Positions 53,789 through 63,255 of a stretch of 64,000 nt of DNA are shown piece by piece. The stretch is from Sphingomonadaceae bacterium (GTDB lineage Bacteria > Pseudomonadota > Alphaproteobacteria > Sphingomonadales > Sphingomonadaceae): contig CANHQT010000005.1 in the NCBI GenBank assembly GCA_947463325.1, positions 27,990-91,989 on the forward strand, written 5' to 3'. Every line of letters starts with the position of its first letter. The stretch's first letter is position 1. The position numbers and the translations under genes were made by a program. Below the pieces are notes generated by a model. The model worked only from the letters and a program-made list of their open reading frames with translations. It ran no database searches and had not been told where the DNA came from.

Positions 53789-53809
53789 ACCTTCGCCCCC
53801 CGGGCGAAG
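53789..53809. other. Perfect 9-bp hairpin near the 3' end of tRNA-Leu
   Basis: CCTTCGCCC and GGGCGAAGG pair around CCC. It lies 3' of both the aldehyde dehydrogenase (plus) and tRNA-Leu (minus), and could end or stabilise either transcript. There is no T run on either side. Confidence 0.5.
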
Positions 53810-53822
53810 GATGAAAGCGAAT

Positions 53823-53906
53823 TGGTGCCCCAGGCCGGACTTGAACCAGCATGCCTTGCGGCGCTCGATTTTGAGTCGAGTGCGTCTACCATTTCGCCAC
53901 TGGGGC
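53823..53906 (-). tRNA. tRNA-Leu (anticodon CAA)
   Basis: The minus strand folds as a class II tRNA: acceptor GCCCCAG/CTGGGGC, D-arm GCGAAATGGTAGACGC, anticodon stem CTCGA/TCGAG with loop CTCAAAA (anticodon CAA, reading UUG), a 13-base variable arm, T-arm with TTCAAGT, and an encoded CCA. Confidence 0.95.
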
Positions 53907-53928
53907 ACAGCAGCCTTGCGGTCGCAGG

Positions 53929-53957
53929 CGCTTAGCCGCTGATGCCGGCGCTGGCAA
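53929..53957 (-). promoter_or_regulatory. Promoter of tRNA-Leu
   Basis: On the minus strand TTGCCA (53957-53952), a 17-base spacer and TAAGCG (53934-53929) are followed by the tRNA 5' end 22 bases later. Confidence 0.45.
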
Positions 53958-54112
53958 CATGGCCGCACATGCTTGAAAAGCCGCCGCCTTGCTGCTACCG
54001 GCCCTCTCAACGACGCGGAGGGATTCGCGGCGACCCATTTTGTATTGCCGGTGCAAAGCGCACCGCAGGTGCCGGTCAAGCGGCGCTGTCGGAAAGGAAA
54101 AGTGGCGGTTTT

Positions 54113-54319
54113 ATGCAGATTGTCGTTCGCGAAAACAATGTAGACCAGGCGCTGCGGGCCCTGAAGAAGAAGCTGCAGCGTGAAGGCGTCTACCGCGAGA
54201 TGAAGCTGCGTCGCCATTATGAAAAGCCGAGCGAAAAGCGCGCGCGTGAGCGTGCCGCCGCTGTCCGCCGCGCCCGCAAGATGGAGCGCAAGCGGCTGGA
54301 GCGTGACGGCGTCCGTTAA
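54113..54319 (+). CDS. rpsU: 30S ribosomal protein S21
   Basis: The 68-residue basic protein starts [20 protein letters not shown] and continues [20 protein letters not shown], the S21 signature, ending in a run of Arg and Lys. S21 binds the 30S platform and helps the anti-Shine-Dalgarno base pair. The gene stands alone, with its own terminator (54352-54386). Confidence 0.96.
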   Translation: MQIVVRENNVDQALRALKKKLQREGVYREMKLRRHYEKPSEKRARERAAAVRRARKMERKRLERDGVR

Positions 54320-54351
54320 GGGCTGCTGCAGCTGAGCGCTGAGACATTGAG

Positions 54352-54386
54352 GGGCGGTTGCCGGTGTGGCAGCCGCCCTTTGCTTT
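54352..54386 (+). terminator. Rho-independent terminator of rpsU
   Basis: GGGCGGTTGCC pairs with GGCAGCCGCCC (11 pairs, one U-G) around GGTGT, followed by TTTGCTTT. It separates rpsU from the FKBP gene. Confidence 0.8.
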
Positions 54387-54421
54387 GGCGGGGATGCCCG
54401 CCGATCTGAAAGAGAGAATCG

Positions 54422-55222
54422 ATGCCGTTCCGCCTTGCTTTCACCGCCGCGCTTGCGCTGGTCGCTGCCCCCGCCCTTCATGCGCAGGAAACCGCGCCTG
54501 CGCCCGCTCCGGCCGTCGCCCCCGCCCCTGCCATCACCGTGGAGGTGATCAGCGAAGGCAGCGGTGCCAGCCCCGCAGCGACCGATGTCGTGTTGATCGA
54601 CTATCGCGGCCTTCTCGCGGACGGGACGGAATTTGATGCAGGCCAGGCTGTGATGCTCGAAGTCGGCGGTGTCATTCCCGGCTTTTCCGAAGGGTTGCAG
54701 CGGATGCGCGTCGGCGGGCGCTATCGCCTCACCATTCCGCCCGCGCTCGGCTATGGCGACAGCCAAGTCGGCCCGATCCCGCCGAACAGCACGCTGACCT
54801 TTGAAGTCACGCTGCGCGATGCCGGCCCGCCCGAGCGCGCCCGCGCCATGCAGGGCCTGCCCGATGTCCGTGTCGAAGCGATTGTCCCCGGCACCGGTCG
54901 CATGCCCGCGGCGGATGAGCTGGTGCTGATCGACTATGCCGGCCGCCTCGCGGATGGGACGCAATTTGATGCCGGGCAGAGCGCGGTCCTGTTCGTCAGC
55001 CGTGTCGTGCCCGGATTCGCGCAGGGGCTGATGCAGATGCGCGTCGGCGGGCGCTATCGCCTGTTTGTGCCGGCTGACCTTGCCTATGGCGAGCGCGGCG
55101 CGGGGCCGATCCCGCCGAACAGTGATCTTGTGTTCGAAGTCACGCTCCACGCCACCAACCGCTTGTCGGAAATTGGCGCGATGATGCGTGCGGCGGCGAG
55201 CAGCGCTCTGCCGCAGCCCTAA
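54422..55222 (+). CDS. Periplasmic two-domain FKBP peptidyl-prolyl isomerase
   Basis: The 266-residue protein has a signal peptide (1-22), a Pro/Ala linker and two FKBP domains (about 38-132 and 147-242). Domain 1 holds LLADGTEFDAGQAVMLEVGGVIPGFSEGL and YGDSQVGPIPPNSTLTFEV; domain 2 holds ADGTQFDAG and VPGFAQGLMQMRVGG. Both keep the GVIPGF.EGL region. It probably folds exported proteins in the periplasm. Upstream GAAAGAGAG serves as RBS. Confidence 0.9.
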   Translation: MPFRLAFTAALALVAAPALHAQETAPAPAPAVAPAPAITVEVISEGSGASPAATDVVLIDYRGLLADGTEFDAGQAVMLEVGGVIPGFSEGLQRMRVGGRYRLTIPPALGYGDSQVGPIPPNSTLTFEVTLRDAGPPERARAMQGLPDVRVEAIVPGTGRMPAADELVLIDYAGRLADGTQFDAGQSAVLFVSRVVPGFAQGLMQMRVGGRYRLFVPADLAYGERGAGPIPPNSDLVFEVTLHATNRLSEIGAMMRAAASSALPQP

Positions 55223-55243
55223 AACCATTGTCCTGTCGAGCAT

Positions 55244-55273
55244 TGTTGCGCCGTTCGCGCTGCGCGCTATAGG
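55244..55273 (+). promoter_or_regulatory. Candidate promoter of the second FKBP gene
   Basis: TTGTTG (55244-55249) and TATAGG (55268-55273) are 18 bases apart and end 35 bases before the ATG. Confidence 0.4.
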
Positions 55274-55307
55274 CTCGGCGCCACGCATTTCAGGGGAGCT
55301 TTCCGCC

Positions 55308-55829
55308 ATGTCCAGCACCGCCGTTCCGCTGCGACCCGTTTCAAAGGGCGGTATCGCCATGCTGTGGGCTGGCCTCGCGCTGGTCGTCGCGATTGCGCTC
55401 GCCTGGGCGCTGTTCGTCTCGCGCGCTCCTTCGATCGAGCTGGAAACCGTGCGTGCCGGCACTGGCGCCTTCCCGACCGACACTGACGTGGCGATCATCA
55501 AATATGAAGGCCGCCTCAAGGACGGCACCGTGTTTGACGCAGGGGATCAGACCCCCTTGCCCGTCGGCCGCATGATCCCCGGTTTCGCGCAGGGGCTGAA
55601 GCAGATGCAGGTCGGCGGCAAATATGAGCTCTCGATCCCGTCGGAGCTTGGCTACGGGCCTCAAGGCGCAGGCCCCATCCCCGGCAACGCCGACATCGAA
55701 TTCACTGTCGAACTGCTCGACATCCGCTCCGAACAGGAAATGCAGCAGCTGATGATGCAGCAGCAGCTGATGCAGCAGATGATGGAGCAACAGCAGGGCG
55801 GAGCCGAAGGCGCACCGCCGCCGCAATAA
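55308..55829 (+). CDS. Membrane-anchored FKBP peptidyl-prolyl isomerase
   Basis: The 173-residue protein has one uncleaved membrane helix (about 17-38), one FKBP domain (about 42-140, with LKDGTVFDAGDQTPLPVGRM and YGPQGAGPIPGNADIEFTV), and a Gln/Met-rich tail (about 144-165). It would face the periplasm. It is the single-domain companion of the two-domain FKBP upstream. AGGGGAGC precedes the ATG. Confidence 0.9.
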   Translation: MSSTAVPLRPVSKGGIAMLWAGLALVVAIALAWALFVSRAPSIELETVRAGTGAFPTDTDVAIIKYEGRLKDGTVFDAGDQTPLPVGRMIPGFAQGLKQMQVGGKYELSIPSELGYGPQGAGPIPGNADIEFTVELLDIRSEQEMQQLMMQQQLMQQMMEQQQGGAEGAPPPQ

Positions 55830-55841
55830 TCCGTCACCTGT

Positions 55842-55867
55842 CATGCTCCGGCCTTGGCCGGAGCATG
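55842..55867. terminator. Bidirectional hairpin between convergent FKBP and lepB genes
   Basis: CATGCTCCGGCC and GGCCGGAGCATG are a perfect 12-bp inverted repeat around TT, placed between the two stop codons (55829 and 55887). No T tract is evident on either strand, so it is a probable bidirectional terminator without U-run. Confidence 0.5.
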
Positions 55868-55886
55868 GTCGCTCAGCGTCGTTTGA

Positions 55887-56744
55887 TCAGCGTGCTGCTG
55901 CCGGTGCCGGCGGCGGGCCCTTGTGTGGACGCAGGCTGGTGCCCGCGCGGCCGGGCCGCATCGATGTGAACCAGCTGATGGGGTTGTACCAGCTCGCCGT
56001 GCCGTCGAGGCTGAAGGTGATGAACTCTGCGCGGCCGCCCAGATTCTCCAGCGGCACCGGCCCACCCAGGCCCTGCATCGCCACCGTGAAACGACCGTCG
56101 GAACTGTTGTCGCGATTGTCTCCCAACAGGAAGACATGGCCTTGCGGAACCAGGATCGGGCCGAAATCATCGGCGTCGGGGCGGATCATCGCGTCGATCG
56201 TGTCATAATAGGTGCCGTCGGGCATGGTTTCCCGCACGATCGGCACTTCGCACACCGCCCGCCCGTCCGCGAGCGTGCGGATCCCGCCGGGGATGGTCTT
56301 GCAGTCATGATTGGCGTCCAGCGGCAGGCGGCGCGCAGGCATCACCTCGCTCTTCACCGGCTCGCCGTTGAGGAACAGACGCCCGGCGCGCATTTCAACG
56401 GTGTCACCCGGCAGCCCGACGATGCGCTTGATATAGTCGGTGCGCACGCCGTTGGGCTCGACGATGGCAATGTCCCCGCGCTGCGGCATCCGGCCGAACA
56501 GGCGGCCTGAAAATTCGGGCGCGAGGTGGAAACTCACGCTCGCAAAGCTCCAGCCATAGGGATATTTGGAAACCACCAGCCGGTCGCCCTCGACCAGCCC
56601 CGGCATCATCGATGCCGATGGGATGTAGAATGGCTTGGCGATGAAACTGTGGATCGCCAGCACCGCGAGTAACAGCAGCGCCAGGTTGCGCAGCTCCGCG
56701 AGCCAGTTGGTGGTTTCGTTCTCGGCCGGTCCGGTGTCTGTCAC
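55887..56744 (-). CDS. lepB: Signal peptidase I
   Basis: LepB cleaves signal peptides from exported proteins at the inner membrane. The 285-residue protein starts at GTG 56744, has one membrane helix (about 18-36), the catalytic Ser45 in IPSASMMPGL, and Lys106 in YIKRIVGLPGD, with the later GDNRDNSSDGR box. It ends the pyrE-pdxJ-acpS-lepB operon; rnc, which often follows in related genomes, is not seen here. Confidence 0.95.
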   Translation of the reverse strand: MTDTGPAENETTNWLAELRNLALLLLAVLAIHSFIAKPFYIPSASMMPGLVEGDRLVVSKYPYGWSFASVSFHLAPEFSGRLFGRMPQRGDIAIVEPNGVRTDYIKRIVGLPGDTVEMRAGRLFLNGEPVKSEVMPARRLPLDANHDCKTIPGGIRTLADGRAVCEVPIVRETMPDGTYYDTIDAMIRPDADDFGPILVPQGHVFLLGDNRDNSSDGRFTVAMQGLGGPVPLENLGGRAEFITFSLDGTASWYNPISWFTSMRPGRAGTSLRPHKGPPPAPAAAR

Positions 56745-56761
56745 TGGGGTCTGGTCTCTCG

Positions 56762-57175
56762 TCAGTCCGATGGGGGGATGGGGCGCGCTTCGATGACAAC
56801 GAATGCCTGCGCCCAGGGATGATCGTCAGTCAGGGTCAGATGGATGTGGGCGCTATGCCCCGCCGGCACAAGCTCGGCAAGCGCCGCTGCCGCGCCGCCG
56901 GTCAGCGCCAGTGTCGGTGCGCCTGACTTGGCGTTGACGACGCCGATGTCCTTCATGAACACGCCGCGCTTGAATCCCGTGCCCACCGCCTTGGAAAAGG
57001 CTTCCTTGGCGGCAAAGCGCTTGGCCAGTGTCCCGGCCTTGGTGAAGGGGCGGCGGTTGGCCTTGGCCTGTTCCACCTCGGTAAACACCCGCCGCTCGAA
57101 CCGCTCGCCGAACCGGTCGAGCGATGCCTGGATGCGCTCGATATTGCAGAGGTCGGAACCGAGACCGATGATCAT
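56762..57175 (-). CDS. acpS: Holo-[acyl-carrier-protein] synthase
   Basis: AcpS moves 4'-phosphopantetheine from CoA to ACP. The 137-residue protein has [20 protein letters not shown] (metal-binding Asp), [10 protein letters not shown], and the [16 protein letters not shown] motif. ATG 57175. It lies 6 bases after pdxJ and 17 before lepB. Confidence 0.95.
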   Translation of the reverse strand: MIIGLGSDLCNIERIQASLDRFGERFERRVFTEVEQAKANRRPFTKAGTLAKRFAAKEAFSKAVGTGFKRGVFMKDIGVVNAKSGAPTLALTGGAAAALAELVPAGHSAHIHLTLTDDHPWAQAFVVIEARPIPPSD

Positions 57176-57181
57176 GCGGGC

Positions 57182-57925
57182 CTACCGCGCCTCATCCATG
57201 AGCATGCGCATCCGGCGGATGCTTTCCTCGAGGCCGATGAAAATCGCCTCACCGATCAGATAATGGCCGATATTCAGCTCGGCGATCTGCGGGATGGCGG
57301 CGATCGGCACCACATTATCAAAGGTCAGGCCATGGCCCGCGTGCGGCTCGATGCCATTTTTGTGCGCCAGCGCGGCCGCGTCCGCGATGCGCTTGAGCTC
57401 GGTTTCGGCGCCAACACGATCACCCGCCAGCAGCATGTGGGCATAGCGGCCGGTATGAAATTCGACGACCGGCGCCTTCAGCCGGATCGCGGCGTCAATC
57501 TGTCGTGCTTCGGGTTCGATGAACAGGCTGACACGGATATTGGCGTCGGCAAGGCGCGTGACGATCGGCGCCAGCCGGTTGTGCTGGCCTGCCGCGTCGA
57601 GCCCGCCTTCGGTGGTGCGCTCCTCGCGCCGTTCGGGGACGATGCAGGCCGCGTGGGGACTATGCGCCAGCGCGATCTCCACCATCTCCTCGGTCGCCGC
57701 CATCTCGAGGTTGAGGGGGAGGGCGGTCGCCGCCTGGATGCGCTTCAGGTCGCCGTCGCGGATGTGCCGCCGGTCCTCGCGCAGATGCGCCGTAATGCCG
57801 TCGCCGCCCGCCGCCGCGACAATCTCCGCCGCCCGCACCGGGTCGGGATGGTCGCCGCCGCGCGCGTTGCGGATCGTCGCAACATGGTCGATGTTGACGC
57901 CAAGGCGGAGGCGATGCGGCGTCAC
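57182..57925 (-). CDS. pdxJ: Pyridoxine 5'-phosphate synthase
   Basis: PdxJ makes pyridoxine phosphate from 1-deoxyxylulose 5-phosphate and 3-amino-2-oxopropyl phosphate. The 247-residue TIM barrel begins (GTG 57925) with [25 protein letters not shown] and has [13 protein letters not shown] and [17 protein letters not shown]. Its GTGA overlaps the pyrE stop. Confidence 0.96.
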   Translation of the reverse strand: MTPHRLRLGVNIDHVATIRNARGGDHPDPVRAAEIVAAAGGDGITAHLREDRRHIRDGDLKRIQAATALPLNLEMAATEEMVEIALAHSPHAACIVPERREERTTEGGLDAAGQHNRLAPIVTRLADANIRVSLFIEPEARQIDAAIRLKAPVVEFHTGRYAHMLLAGDRVGAETELKRIADAAALAHKNGIEPHAGHGLTFDNVVPIAAIPQIAELNIGHYLIGEAIFIGLEESIRRMRMLMDEAR

Positions 57926-58506
57926 GGCTTGGCCCGGCTGCCCGGCTTGGTCGCCGGAATGGCCGCGAGTTCGGCCGGCAGCTCGTCCGGCGCATAGGTC
58001 GGAAAATTGAGCGCGATCAATGCGGTATAGGGAACGCCTAGGTCGACACTGCCCGCCGAACGGTCGACGATACTCGCCGCCGCGATCACTTGACCGCCCT
58101 CGGCTTCGATCGTCGCCATCGCCTCGCGAGAGGACAGGCCGGTGGTCACCACATCCTCGACCAGCAGCACCTTGGCGCCCGCGGGAATGGAAAAGCCCCG
58201 GCGCAGCTCGAACGTGCCTGTCGGCCGTTCGACGAAAATCGCCGGCTTGCCGAGCGCGCGGCCCATCTCATGACCGATGATCACCCCGCCCATCGCGGGG
58301 GAAACAACAAGGTCGATGGATGCGCGCAGCTCGCGCGGCAGTTTCTGGGCGAGCGCGACGGCGATGCGGCCGGCACGGTCGGTGTCCATCAGCACGCGGG
58401 CGCATTGCAGATAATGCGTGCTGTGGCGTCCGGAGGAGAGGAGGAAGTGGCCGGAAAGCAGCGCTTCGGCCGCACGGAATTCGGCGAGGATTTCGTCGTC
58501 AGTCAT
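57922..58506 (-). CDS. pyrE: Orotate phosphoribosyltransferase
   Basis: PyrE joins orotate and PRPP to orotidine monophosphate. The 194-residue protein has [14 protein letters not shown] and the PRPP motif [20 protein letters not shown] 58506 is chosen; upstream residues in the frame are not family-like. It heads the pyrE-pdxJ-acpS-lepB operon and is divergent from ctaC. Confidence 0.95.
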   Translation of the reverse strand: MTDDEILAEFRAAEALLSGHFLLSSGRHSTHYLQCARVLMDTDRAGRIAVALAQKLPRELRASIDLVVSPAMGGVIIGHEMGRALGKPAIFVERPTGTFELRRGFSIPAGAKVLLVEDVVTTGLSSREAMATIEAEGGQVIAAASIVDRSAGSVDLGVPYTALIALNFPTYAPDELPAELAAIPATKPGSRAKP

Positions 58507-58568
58507 TATCGTTTTCGTGGCTCTTTGGCGCGGGTGGAGAAAGCCCGCACAAGGTGCCTTAGAGGCGC

Positions 58569-58597
58569 TTGAGACTGGCGGCAAGGCGGTCTATAGC
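58569..58597 (+). promoter_or_regulatory. Sigma70 promoter of the cytochrome oxidase operon
   Basis: TTGAGA (58569-58574), a 17-base spacer and TATAGC (58592-58597) lie about 100 bases upstream of ctaC, leaving a leader of about 95 bases. Confidence 0.55.
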
Positions 58598-58639
58598 GCC
58601 CGCAATTCGGCCCCCGTCGTCAGGCGGTGCCGTCACCGG

Positions 58640-58660
58640 CTGACGCTAGGGCAGCGTCAG
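58640..58660 (+). promoter_or_regulatory. Leader hairpin upstream of ctaC
   Basis: CTGACGCT and AGCGTCAG pair perfectly around AGGGC and are followed by TTATTGT. It lies in the leader between the promoter and ctaC and could be an attenuator or a regulator site. Confidence 0.45.
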
Positions 58661-58698
58661 TTATTGTCTGATTCGATCCCAGGGTGGATGGCAAAACC

Positions 58699-59766
58699 AT
58701 GACGATTATGAAGCGCCTGTTTCTTGCCGTGATGTTCGCGATGACGCCTGTCGCCGTCGCTGCTGCGGCTCCTGCCGCACCCGTTGCAACCGCAACGGCA
58801 GCTCCTGTGGCAGCTCCTGCGGATGCTGCTGCAACGGCTCCTGCCGATGCTGCAACGACCGCAACCGCTGCGCCGGCGGCTGATGCCGCGGCCGCGCCGA
58901 CCTTCGAATATGCACGCCCCGTTGATGGCGTGGGCCAGCCGGTTCCCGGTGGTTGGGATTTCCAGCCGCAGGTTACGGAAACCGGCCGTTATGCGCACTG
59001 GCTCAACAATGTTGTGCTGCTGCCGCTGATGACCATCGTCTCGCTGATCGTCCTCGGCCTGATGCTGTGGATCGTCGCCCGCTATCGCGCCAAGGCGAAC
59101 CCGGTTCCGTCGAAGACCACGCACAACACGATGATTGAAGTGATCTGGACGCTCGTTCCGGTGTTCATCCTCGTCGGCATCGCGGTCCCCTCGATCGATC
59201 TGCTCGCCAAACAATATGCGCCGCCGCCGGCTGATGCCGTCACGGTGAAGGTGACCGGATACCAATGGTATTGGGGCTATGAATATCCCGACCATAGCGT
59301 ACCGGAAATCATCAGCCGCATGCTCCCCGAAGAACAGGCCGTTGCGCGTGGTGAGCCTTATCAGCTCGCTGTCGACAACCGCATGGTGGTTCCGGTGAAC
59401 CGCACGGTAAAGCTGATCGTGACCGGTGCGGACGTCATCCACAGCTGGGCAATGCCGGCTTTCTGGACAAAGATGGATGCCGTTCCCGGCCGCCTCAACG
59501 AAGTCACCTTCAAGGCTGACCAGATCGGCGTCTATTATGGCCAGTGCTCGGAACTGTGCGGCATCGACCATGGTTTCATGCCGATCGCCGTCGAAGTGGT
59601 GAGCGAAGCCGACTTCGCCCGCTGGGTTGCCAGCCGTGGCGGCACCATGCCGGGCGCCGCTGCTCCGGCTGCTGCCCCGGCTGCTGCTGGTGCGGCACCC
59701 GCTGCTCCGCAGGCACCCGCCGCTGCTCCTACCGACACCCCCGCCGCTCCGGCGACCGCAAGCTGA
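58699..59766 (+). CDS. ctaC: Cytochrome c oxidase subunit II
   Basis: Subunit II carries the CuA centre that accepts electrons from cytochrome c. The 355-residue protein has a signal peptide, a long Ala/Pro linker (about 23-66), two membrane helices (about 105-127 and 148-168), and the CuA site GQCSELCGIDHGFM. A second Ala/Pro-rich tail (about 315-355) follows. ATG 58699 follows AGGGTGG. It is the first gene of ctaC-ctaD-ctaB-coxF-ctaG-ctaE. Confidence 0.93.
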   Translation: MTIMKRLFLAVMFAMTPVAVAAAAPAAPVATATAAPVAAPADAAATAPADAATTATAAPAADAAAAPTFEYARPVDGVGQPVPGGWDFQPQVTETGRYAHWLNNVVLLPLMTIVSLIVLGLMLWIVARYRAKANPVPSKTTHNTMIEVIWTLVPVFILVGIAVPSIDLLAKQYAPPPADAVTVKVTGYQWYWGYEYPDHSVPEIISRMLPEEQAVARGEPYQLAVDNRMVVPVNRTVKLIVTGADVIHSWAMPAFWTKMDAVPGRLNEVTFKADQIGVYYGQCSELCGIDHGFMPIAVEVVSEADFARWVASRGGTMPGAAAPAAAPAAAGAAPAAPQAPAAAPTDTPAAPATAS

Positions 59767-59787
59767 TTTCGCGCAGGAACCGAACCG

Positions 59788-61464
59788 ATGACTGATATCG
59801 CTGCAACTGCTCCCGCCGACCTTCATGGTCATGCCCATGCGCATGACGATCATGATGATAAGCCGGGTTTCTTCGTCCGCTGGTTCATGTCCACGAACCA
59901 CAAGGACATCGGCACGCTCTACCTGCTCTTCGCGATCGTTGCCGGCATCATCGGCGGCGCGTTGTCGGGGATGATGCGTCTCGAGCTCGCTGAAGCCGGC
60001 ATCCAGTATCTGCCCGGCTGGGCAAGCATGCTGGGCGGTGAATCAACGGATACCGCGGGCAAGCATTTCTGGAACGTCATGATCACCGCGCACGGCCTGA
60101 TCATGGTCTTCTTCATGGTCATGCCGGCGATGATCGGCGGTTTCGGCAACTGGTTCGTGCCGCTGATGATCGGCGCGCCGGACATGGCCTTCCCGCGCAT
60201 GAACAATGTCAGCTTCTGGCTGACCTTCGTTGCTTTCCTGCTGCTCGTTGGCTCGATGTTCGTGCCCGGCGGCGCGGGCGGCCTCGGCGCGGGCACCGGC
60301 TGGACAGTCTACGCTCCGCTGTCGACCTCCGGTTCGACCGGCCCTGCTGTGGACATGGCGATCTTCTCGCTCCACCTCGCGGGCGCTGCCTCGATCCTGG
60401 GTGCGATCAACTTCATCACCACCATCTTCAACATGCGCGCGCCGGGCATGACCCTGCACAAAATGCCGCTGTTCGTATGGTCGGTGCTGGTCACCGCCTT
60501 CCTGTTGCTGCTCGCGCTGCCGGTTCTGGCTGCCGCGATCACCATGCTGCTCGCTGACCGCAACTTCGGTGCGGCCTTCTTCGATGCAGCCGGCGGTGGC
60601 GATCCGGTGCTTTACCAGCACCTCTTCTGGTTCTTCGGTCACCCCGAAGTGTACATCATGATCCTGCCGGGCTTCGGCATCGTCAGCCAGATCGTCGCGA
60701 CCTTCAGCCGCAAGCCGGTGTTCGGCTATCTCGGCATGGCCTACGCCATGGTCGCGATCGGCGTGGTCGGCTTCGTCGTGTGGGCGCACCACATGTTCAC
60801 GGTCGGCATGAGCGTGAACCTCAAGATGTACTTCACCGCTGCCACCATGGTCATCGCGGTGCCGACCGGCATCAAGATCTTCAGCTGGCTCGCCACCATG
60901 TGGGGCGGTTCGATCAGCTTCAAGACGCCGATGGTGTGGTCACTGGGCTTCATCTTCATGTTCACCGTGGGCGGCGTCACTGGCGTCGTGCTGGCGAACG
61001 GCGGTGTCGACCAGAATCTGCACGACACTTACTATGTCGTCGCGCACTTCCACTATGTGCTCAGCCTGGGTGCGGTGTTCGCGCTGTTCGCCGGCTTCTA
61101 CTACTGGCTGCCGAAGATGTCGGGCCGGATGTACAGCGAGTTCCTCGGACAGCTGCACTTCTGGGTGTTCTTCGTGGGCGTGAACGTCATGTTCTTCCCG
61201 CAGCACTTCCTGGGCCAGCAGGGCATGCCACGTCGCTACCCCGACTATACGGCTGCCTATGAATATTGGCACAACATCAGCTCGTGGGGTTACGCGATCA
61301 TGGCTGTGGGGATGCTCTTCTTCTTCCTCAACATGGCCTACACGTTCCTCCTCGGCAAACAGGCTGGGGATAATCCGTGGGGCGAAGGCGCAACGACGCT
61401 GGAGTGGACGCTGTCGAGCCCGCCGCCGTTCCACCAGTTCAACACGCTGCCAAAGATCAGCTAA
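59788..61464 (+). CDS. ctaD: Cytochrome c oxidase subunit I
   Basis: Subunit I holds heme a and the heme a3-CuB site. The 558-residue protein has twelve helices, with [19 protein letters not shown] (CuB His and the His-Tyr link), HHMFTVGM and [19 protein letters not shown]. This marks the aa3 type A1 group. CAGGAACCG precedes the ATG. Confidence 0.97.
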   Translation: MTDIAATAPADLHGHAHAHDDHDDKPGFFVRWFMSTNHKDIGTLYLLFAIVAGIIGGALSGMMRLELAEAGIQYLPGWASMLGGESTDTAGKHFWNVMITAHGLIMVFFMVMPAMIGGFGNWFVPLMIGAPDMAFPRMNNVSFWLTFVAFLLLVGSMFVPGGAGGLGAGTGWTVYAPLSTSGSTGPAVDMAIFSLHLAGAASILGAINFITTIFNMRAPGMTLHKMPLFVWSVLVTAFLLLLALPVLAAAITMLLADRNFGAAFFDAAGGGDPVLYQHLFWFFGHPEVYIMILPGFGIVSQIVATFSRKPVFGYLGMAYAMVAIGVVGFVVWAHHMFTVGMSVNLKMYFTAATMVIAVPTGIKIFSWLATMWGGSISFKTPMVWSLGFIFMFTVGGVTGVVLANGGVDQNLHDTYYVVAHFHYVLSLGAVFALFAGFYYWLPKMSGRMYSEFLGQLHFWVFFVGVNVMFFPQHFLGQQGMPRRYPDYTAAYEYWHNISSWGYAIMAVGMLFFFLNMAYTFLLGKQAGDNPWGEGATTLEWTLSSPPPFHQFNTLPKIS

Positions 61465-61469
61465 CCGCC

Positions 61470-62456
61470 ATGACGGAACGGCCGCCGCTAACGGGGGATG
61501 CGGCGGCCGGTTCTGACGGGTACGCCACCATGACCACAGCATCCCCTTCCGCTTCGCTCGCCATGCCGGCTGATTGGCGCGATTTTCTCGCGCTGACCAA
61601 GCCGCGCGTGATGAGCCTTGCGATCTTCACGGCGCTGTGCGGTATGCTTGTGGCGCCGGTGGCCATCCATCCGGTGCTGGGCTTCACGGCCATCCTCGCC
61701 ATCGCCTTGGGCGCAGGCGCATGCGGTGCGCTTAACCAGTGGCTCGAAGTTGACGTCGATGGCGCAATGCGCCGCACCGCCAGCCGGCCGCTGCCTGCTG
61801 GCCGGATGGAACCGCAGGCCGCGCTCCACTTCGGCGTGGGGCTTGGGGTCTTCTCGGTGATCCTGCTGGGTATGGCGACCAACTGGGTCGCGGCGGGCGT
61901 GCTCGCCGTGTCGATCCTCTTCTATATTGTGGTCTACACCATCTGGCTAAAGCCGCGCACGCCGCAGAATATCGTCATCGGTGGTGCGGCAGGGGCCTTC
62001 CCGCCGGTGATCGGCTGGGCCGCCGCGACGGGGGAGGCCGCGCTTGGTTGGCCCGTGTCGCTGCCATGGCTGCTGTTCGCGCTGATCTTTTTGTGGACGC
62101 CGCCGCATTTCTGGGCGCTGTCGCTGTTCGTGCGCACTGATTATCAGCGCGCCGGCATCCCCATGCTCCCGGTCGTTGCGGGTGAAACCGCGACGCGCCG
62201 TCAGATTTTCCTCTACACCATCCCGATGGCGTTGAGCGCGGTTGCCCCTTGGGCGTTCGGGCACACCGGCGCGCTCTATGGCGTGACCGCGAGCGTGCTC
62301 ACGGCGATTTTCCTTCTGCTCGCCACACAGGTCGGCTTCCGCCGTTCGGTGGAAGGGGATGCGATGAAGCCGGAAAAGCGGCTGTTCGCCTTTTCCATCC
62401 TCTATCTCTTCATTCTGTTCGCGGCTGTCGTGGCAGATGCTTGGATCCTGACATGA
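61470..62456 (+). CDS. ctaB: Protoheme IX farnesyltransferase (heme O synthase)
   Basis: CtaB adds the farnesyl chain to heme B. The 328-residue protein has about nine helices and the motifs [38 protein letters not shown] (Asp-rich site) and [11 protein letters not shown]. The start may be ATG 61470 or ATG 61530; neither has a strong RBS, and 61530 would give a length closer to typical family members. Confidence 0.93.
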   Translation: MTERPPLTGDAAAGSDGYATMTTASPSASLAMPADWRDFLALTKPRVMSLAIFTALCGMLVAPVAIHPVLGFTAILAIALGAGACGALNQWLEVDVDGAMRRTASRPLPAGRMEPQAALHFGVGLGVFSVILLGMATNWVAAGVLAVSILFYIVVYTIWLKPRTPQNIVIGGAAGAFPPVIGWAAATGEAALGWPVSLPWLLFALIFLWTPPHFWALSLFVRTDYQRAGIPMLPVVAGETATRRQIFLYTIPMALSAVAPWAFGHTGALYGVTASVLTAIFLLLATQVGFRRSVEGDAMKPEKRLFAFSILYLFILFAAVVADAWILT

Positions 62457-62599
62457 GCGATGATCTTCCTCCCGATTTCGACATGGAGGAATTCCGTCGT
62501 CGCCAGCGTGACCGGTCACGCATCATGGCGATTGCCATGGGCGCGCTCGCCATCCTCTTCTTCCTCATCACCATCGCCAAAATAGGGTTGCTCGCATGA
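62453..62599 (+). CDS. CoxF-like small membrane protein of the oxidase operon
   Basis: The 48-residue protein has an acidic/basic N-terminus ([20 protein letters not shown]) and one membrane helix near 27-45. It overlaps ctaB and ctaG by four bases each (ATGA), a fixed position for the CoxF-type protein between ctaB and ctaG in alphaproteobacteria. Its role is unproven. Confidence 0.75.
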   Translation: MSDDLPPDFDMEEFRRRQRDRSRIMAIAMGALAILFFLITIAKIGLLA

Positions 62600-63168
62600 C
62601 AAGCCTCGCACAGCGTATCGATCCGCGTATCCGCACCGCCTTTTCGGCGGCAGCGCTGGCGGCGGGCATGGTCGGCCTCGGCTTTGCCTCGGTGCCGCTC
62701 TATGACCTGTTCTGCCGTGTCACCGGTTTCGGCGGCACGACGATGAAGGCAACCGAAGCGCAAGCCAACACTGCCGCCGCGCAGCAGACCGGCCGGGTGG
62801 TTTCGGTGCGGTTCGATTCGAACGTGCGCAACGGTCTGCCGTGGAGCTTCCGCCCCGAACGGCCGCGCGAAACGCTCAGCGTCGGTGCGCGCGACATGAT
62901 GATCTTCATCGCCAAGAATGAATCATCCGTGCCGGTCACCGGCACCGCGACCTTCAACGTCACGCCCAGCGCTGCTGGCCGCCATTTCAGCAAGATCCAA
63001 TGCTTCTGCTTCACCGAACAGACGCTGCAGCCGGGTCAGGAAATGCGCATGCCGGTGGTCTATTTCGTGAACCCCGCGATGCTTGATGATCCCAACGCGC
63101 GCGACATTCAGGAAATCACGCTGTCCTATACCTTCTTCCCGGTGGACGAGGCACCAGCGGGCAGTTAA
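62596..63168 (+). CDS. ctaG: Cytochrome c oxidase assembly protein CtaG (Cox11)
   Basis: CtaG inserts copper into the CuB site of subunit I. The 190-residue protein has an N-terminal membrane helix, VPLYDLFCRVTGFGG, and the copper-binding CFCF in KIQCFCFTEQTLQPGQEM. Start ATG 62596 overlaps the CoxF stop. Confidence 0.95.
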   Translation: MTSLAQRIDPRIRTAFSAAALAAGMVGLGFASVPLYDLFCRVTGFGGTTMKATEAQANTAAAQQTGRVVSVRFDSNVRNGLPWSFRPERPRETLSVGARDMMIFIAKNESSVPVTGTATFNVTPSAAGRHFSKIQCFCFTEQTLQPGQEMRMPVVYFVNPAMLDDPNARDIQEITLSYTFFPVDEAPAGS

Positions 63169-63255
63169 GAGCGCAGCCATTCATTTTGACCAACGCCGAC
63201 CGGGTGACGTGAGGGCACCGGAAGGCCAAACAGACAGGGCATAGGGGAAGCCGTC

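Noticed and set aside
53823..53906. tRNA-Leu as a possible integration site
   Set aside because: No integrase, direct repeat of the tRNA 3' end, or change in gene content is seen on either side.
52565..55528. A 987-residue open frame on the minus strand across the aldehyde dehydrogenase, tRNA-Leu, rpsU and FKBP genes
   Set aside because: It runs through a tRNA gene and three well-supported genes on the other strand, has no family-like motif, and is explained by high GC at third positions of the true genes.
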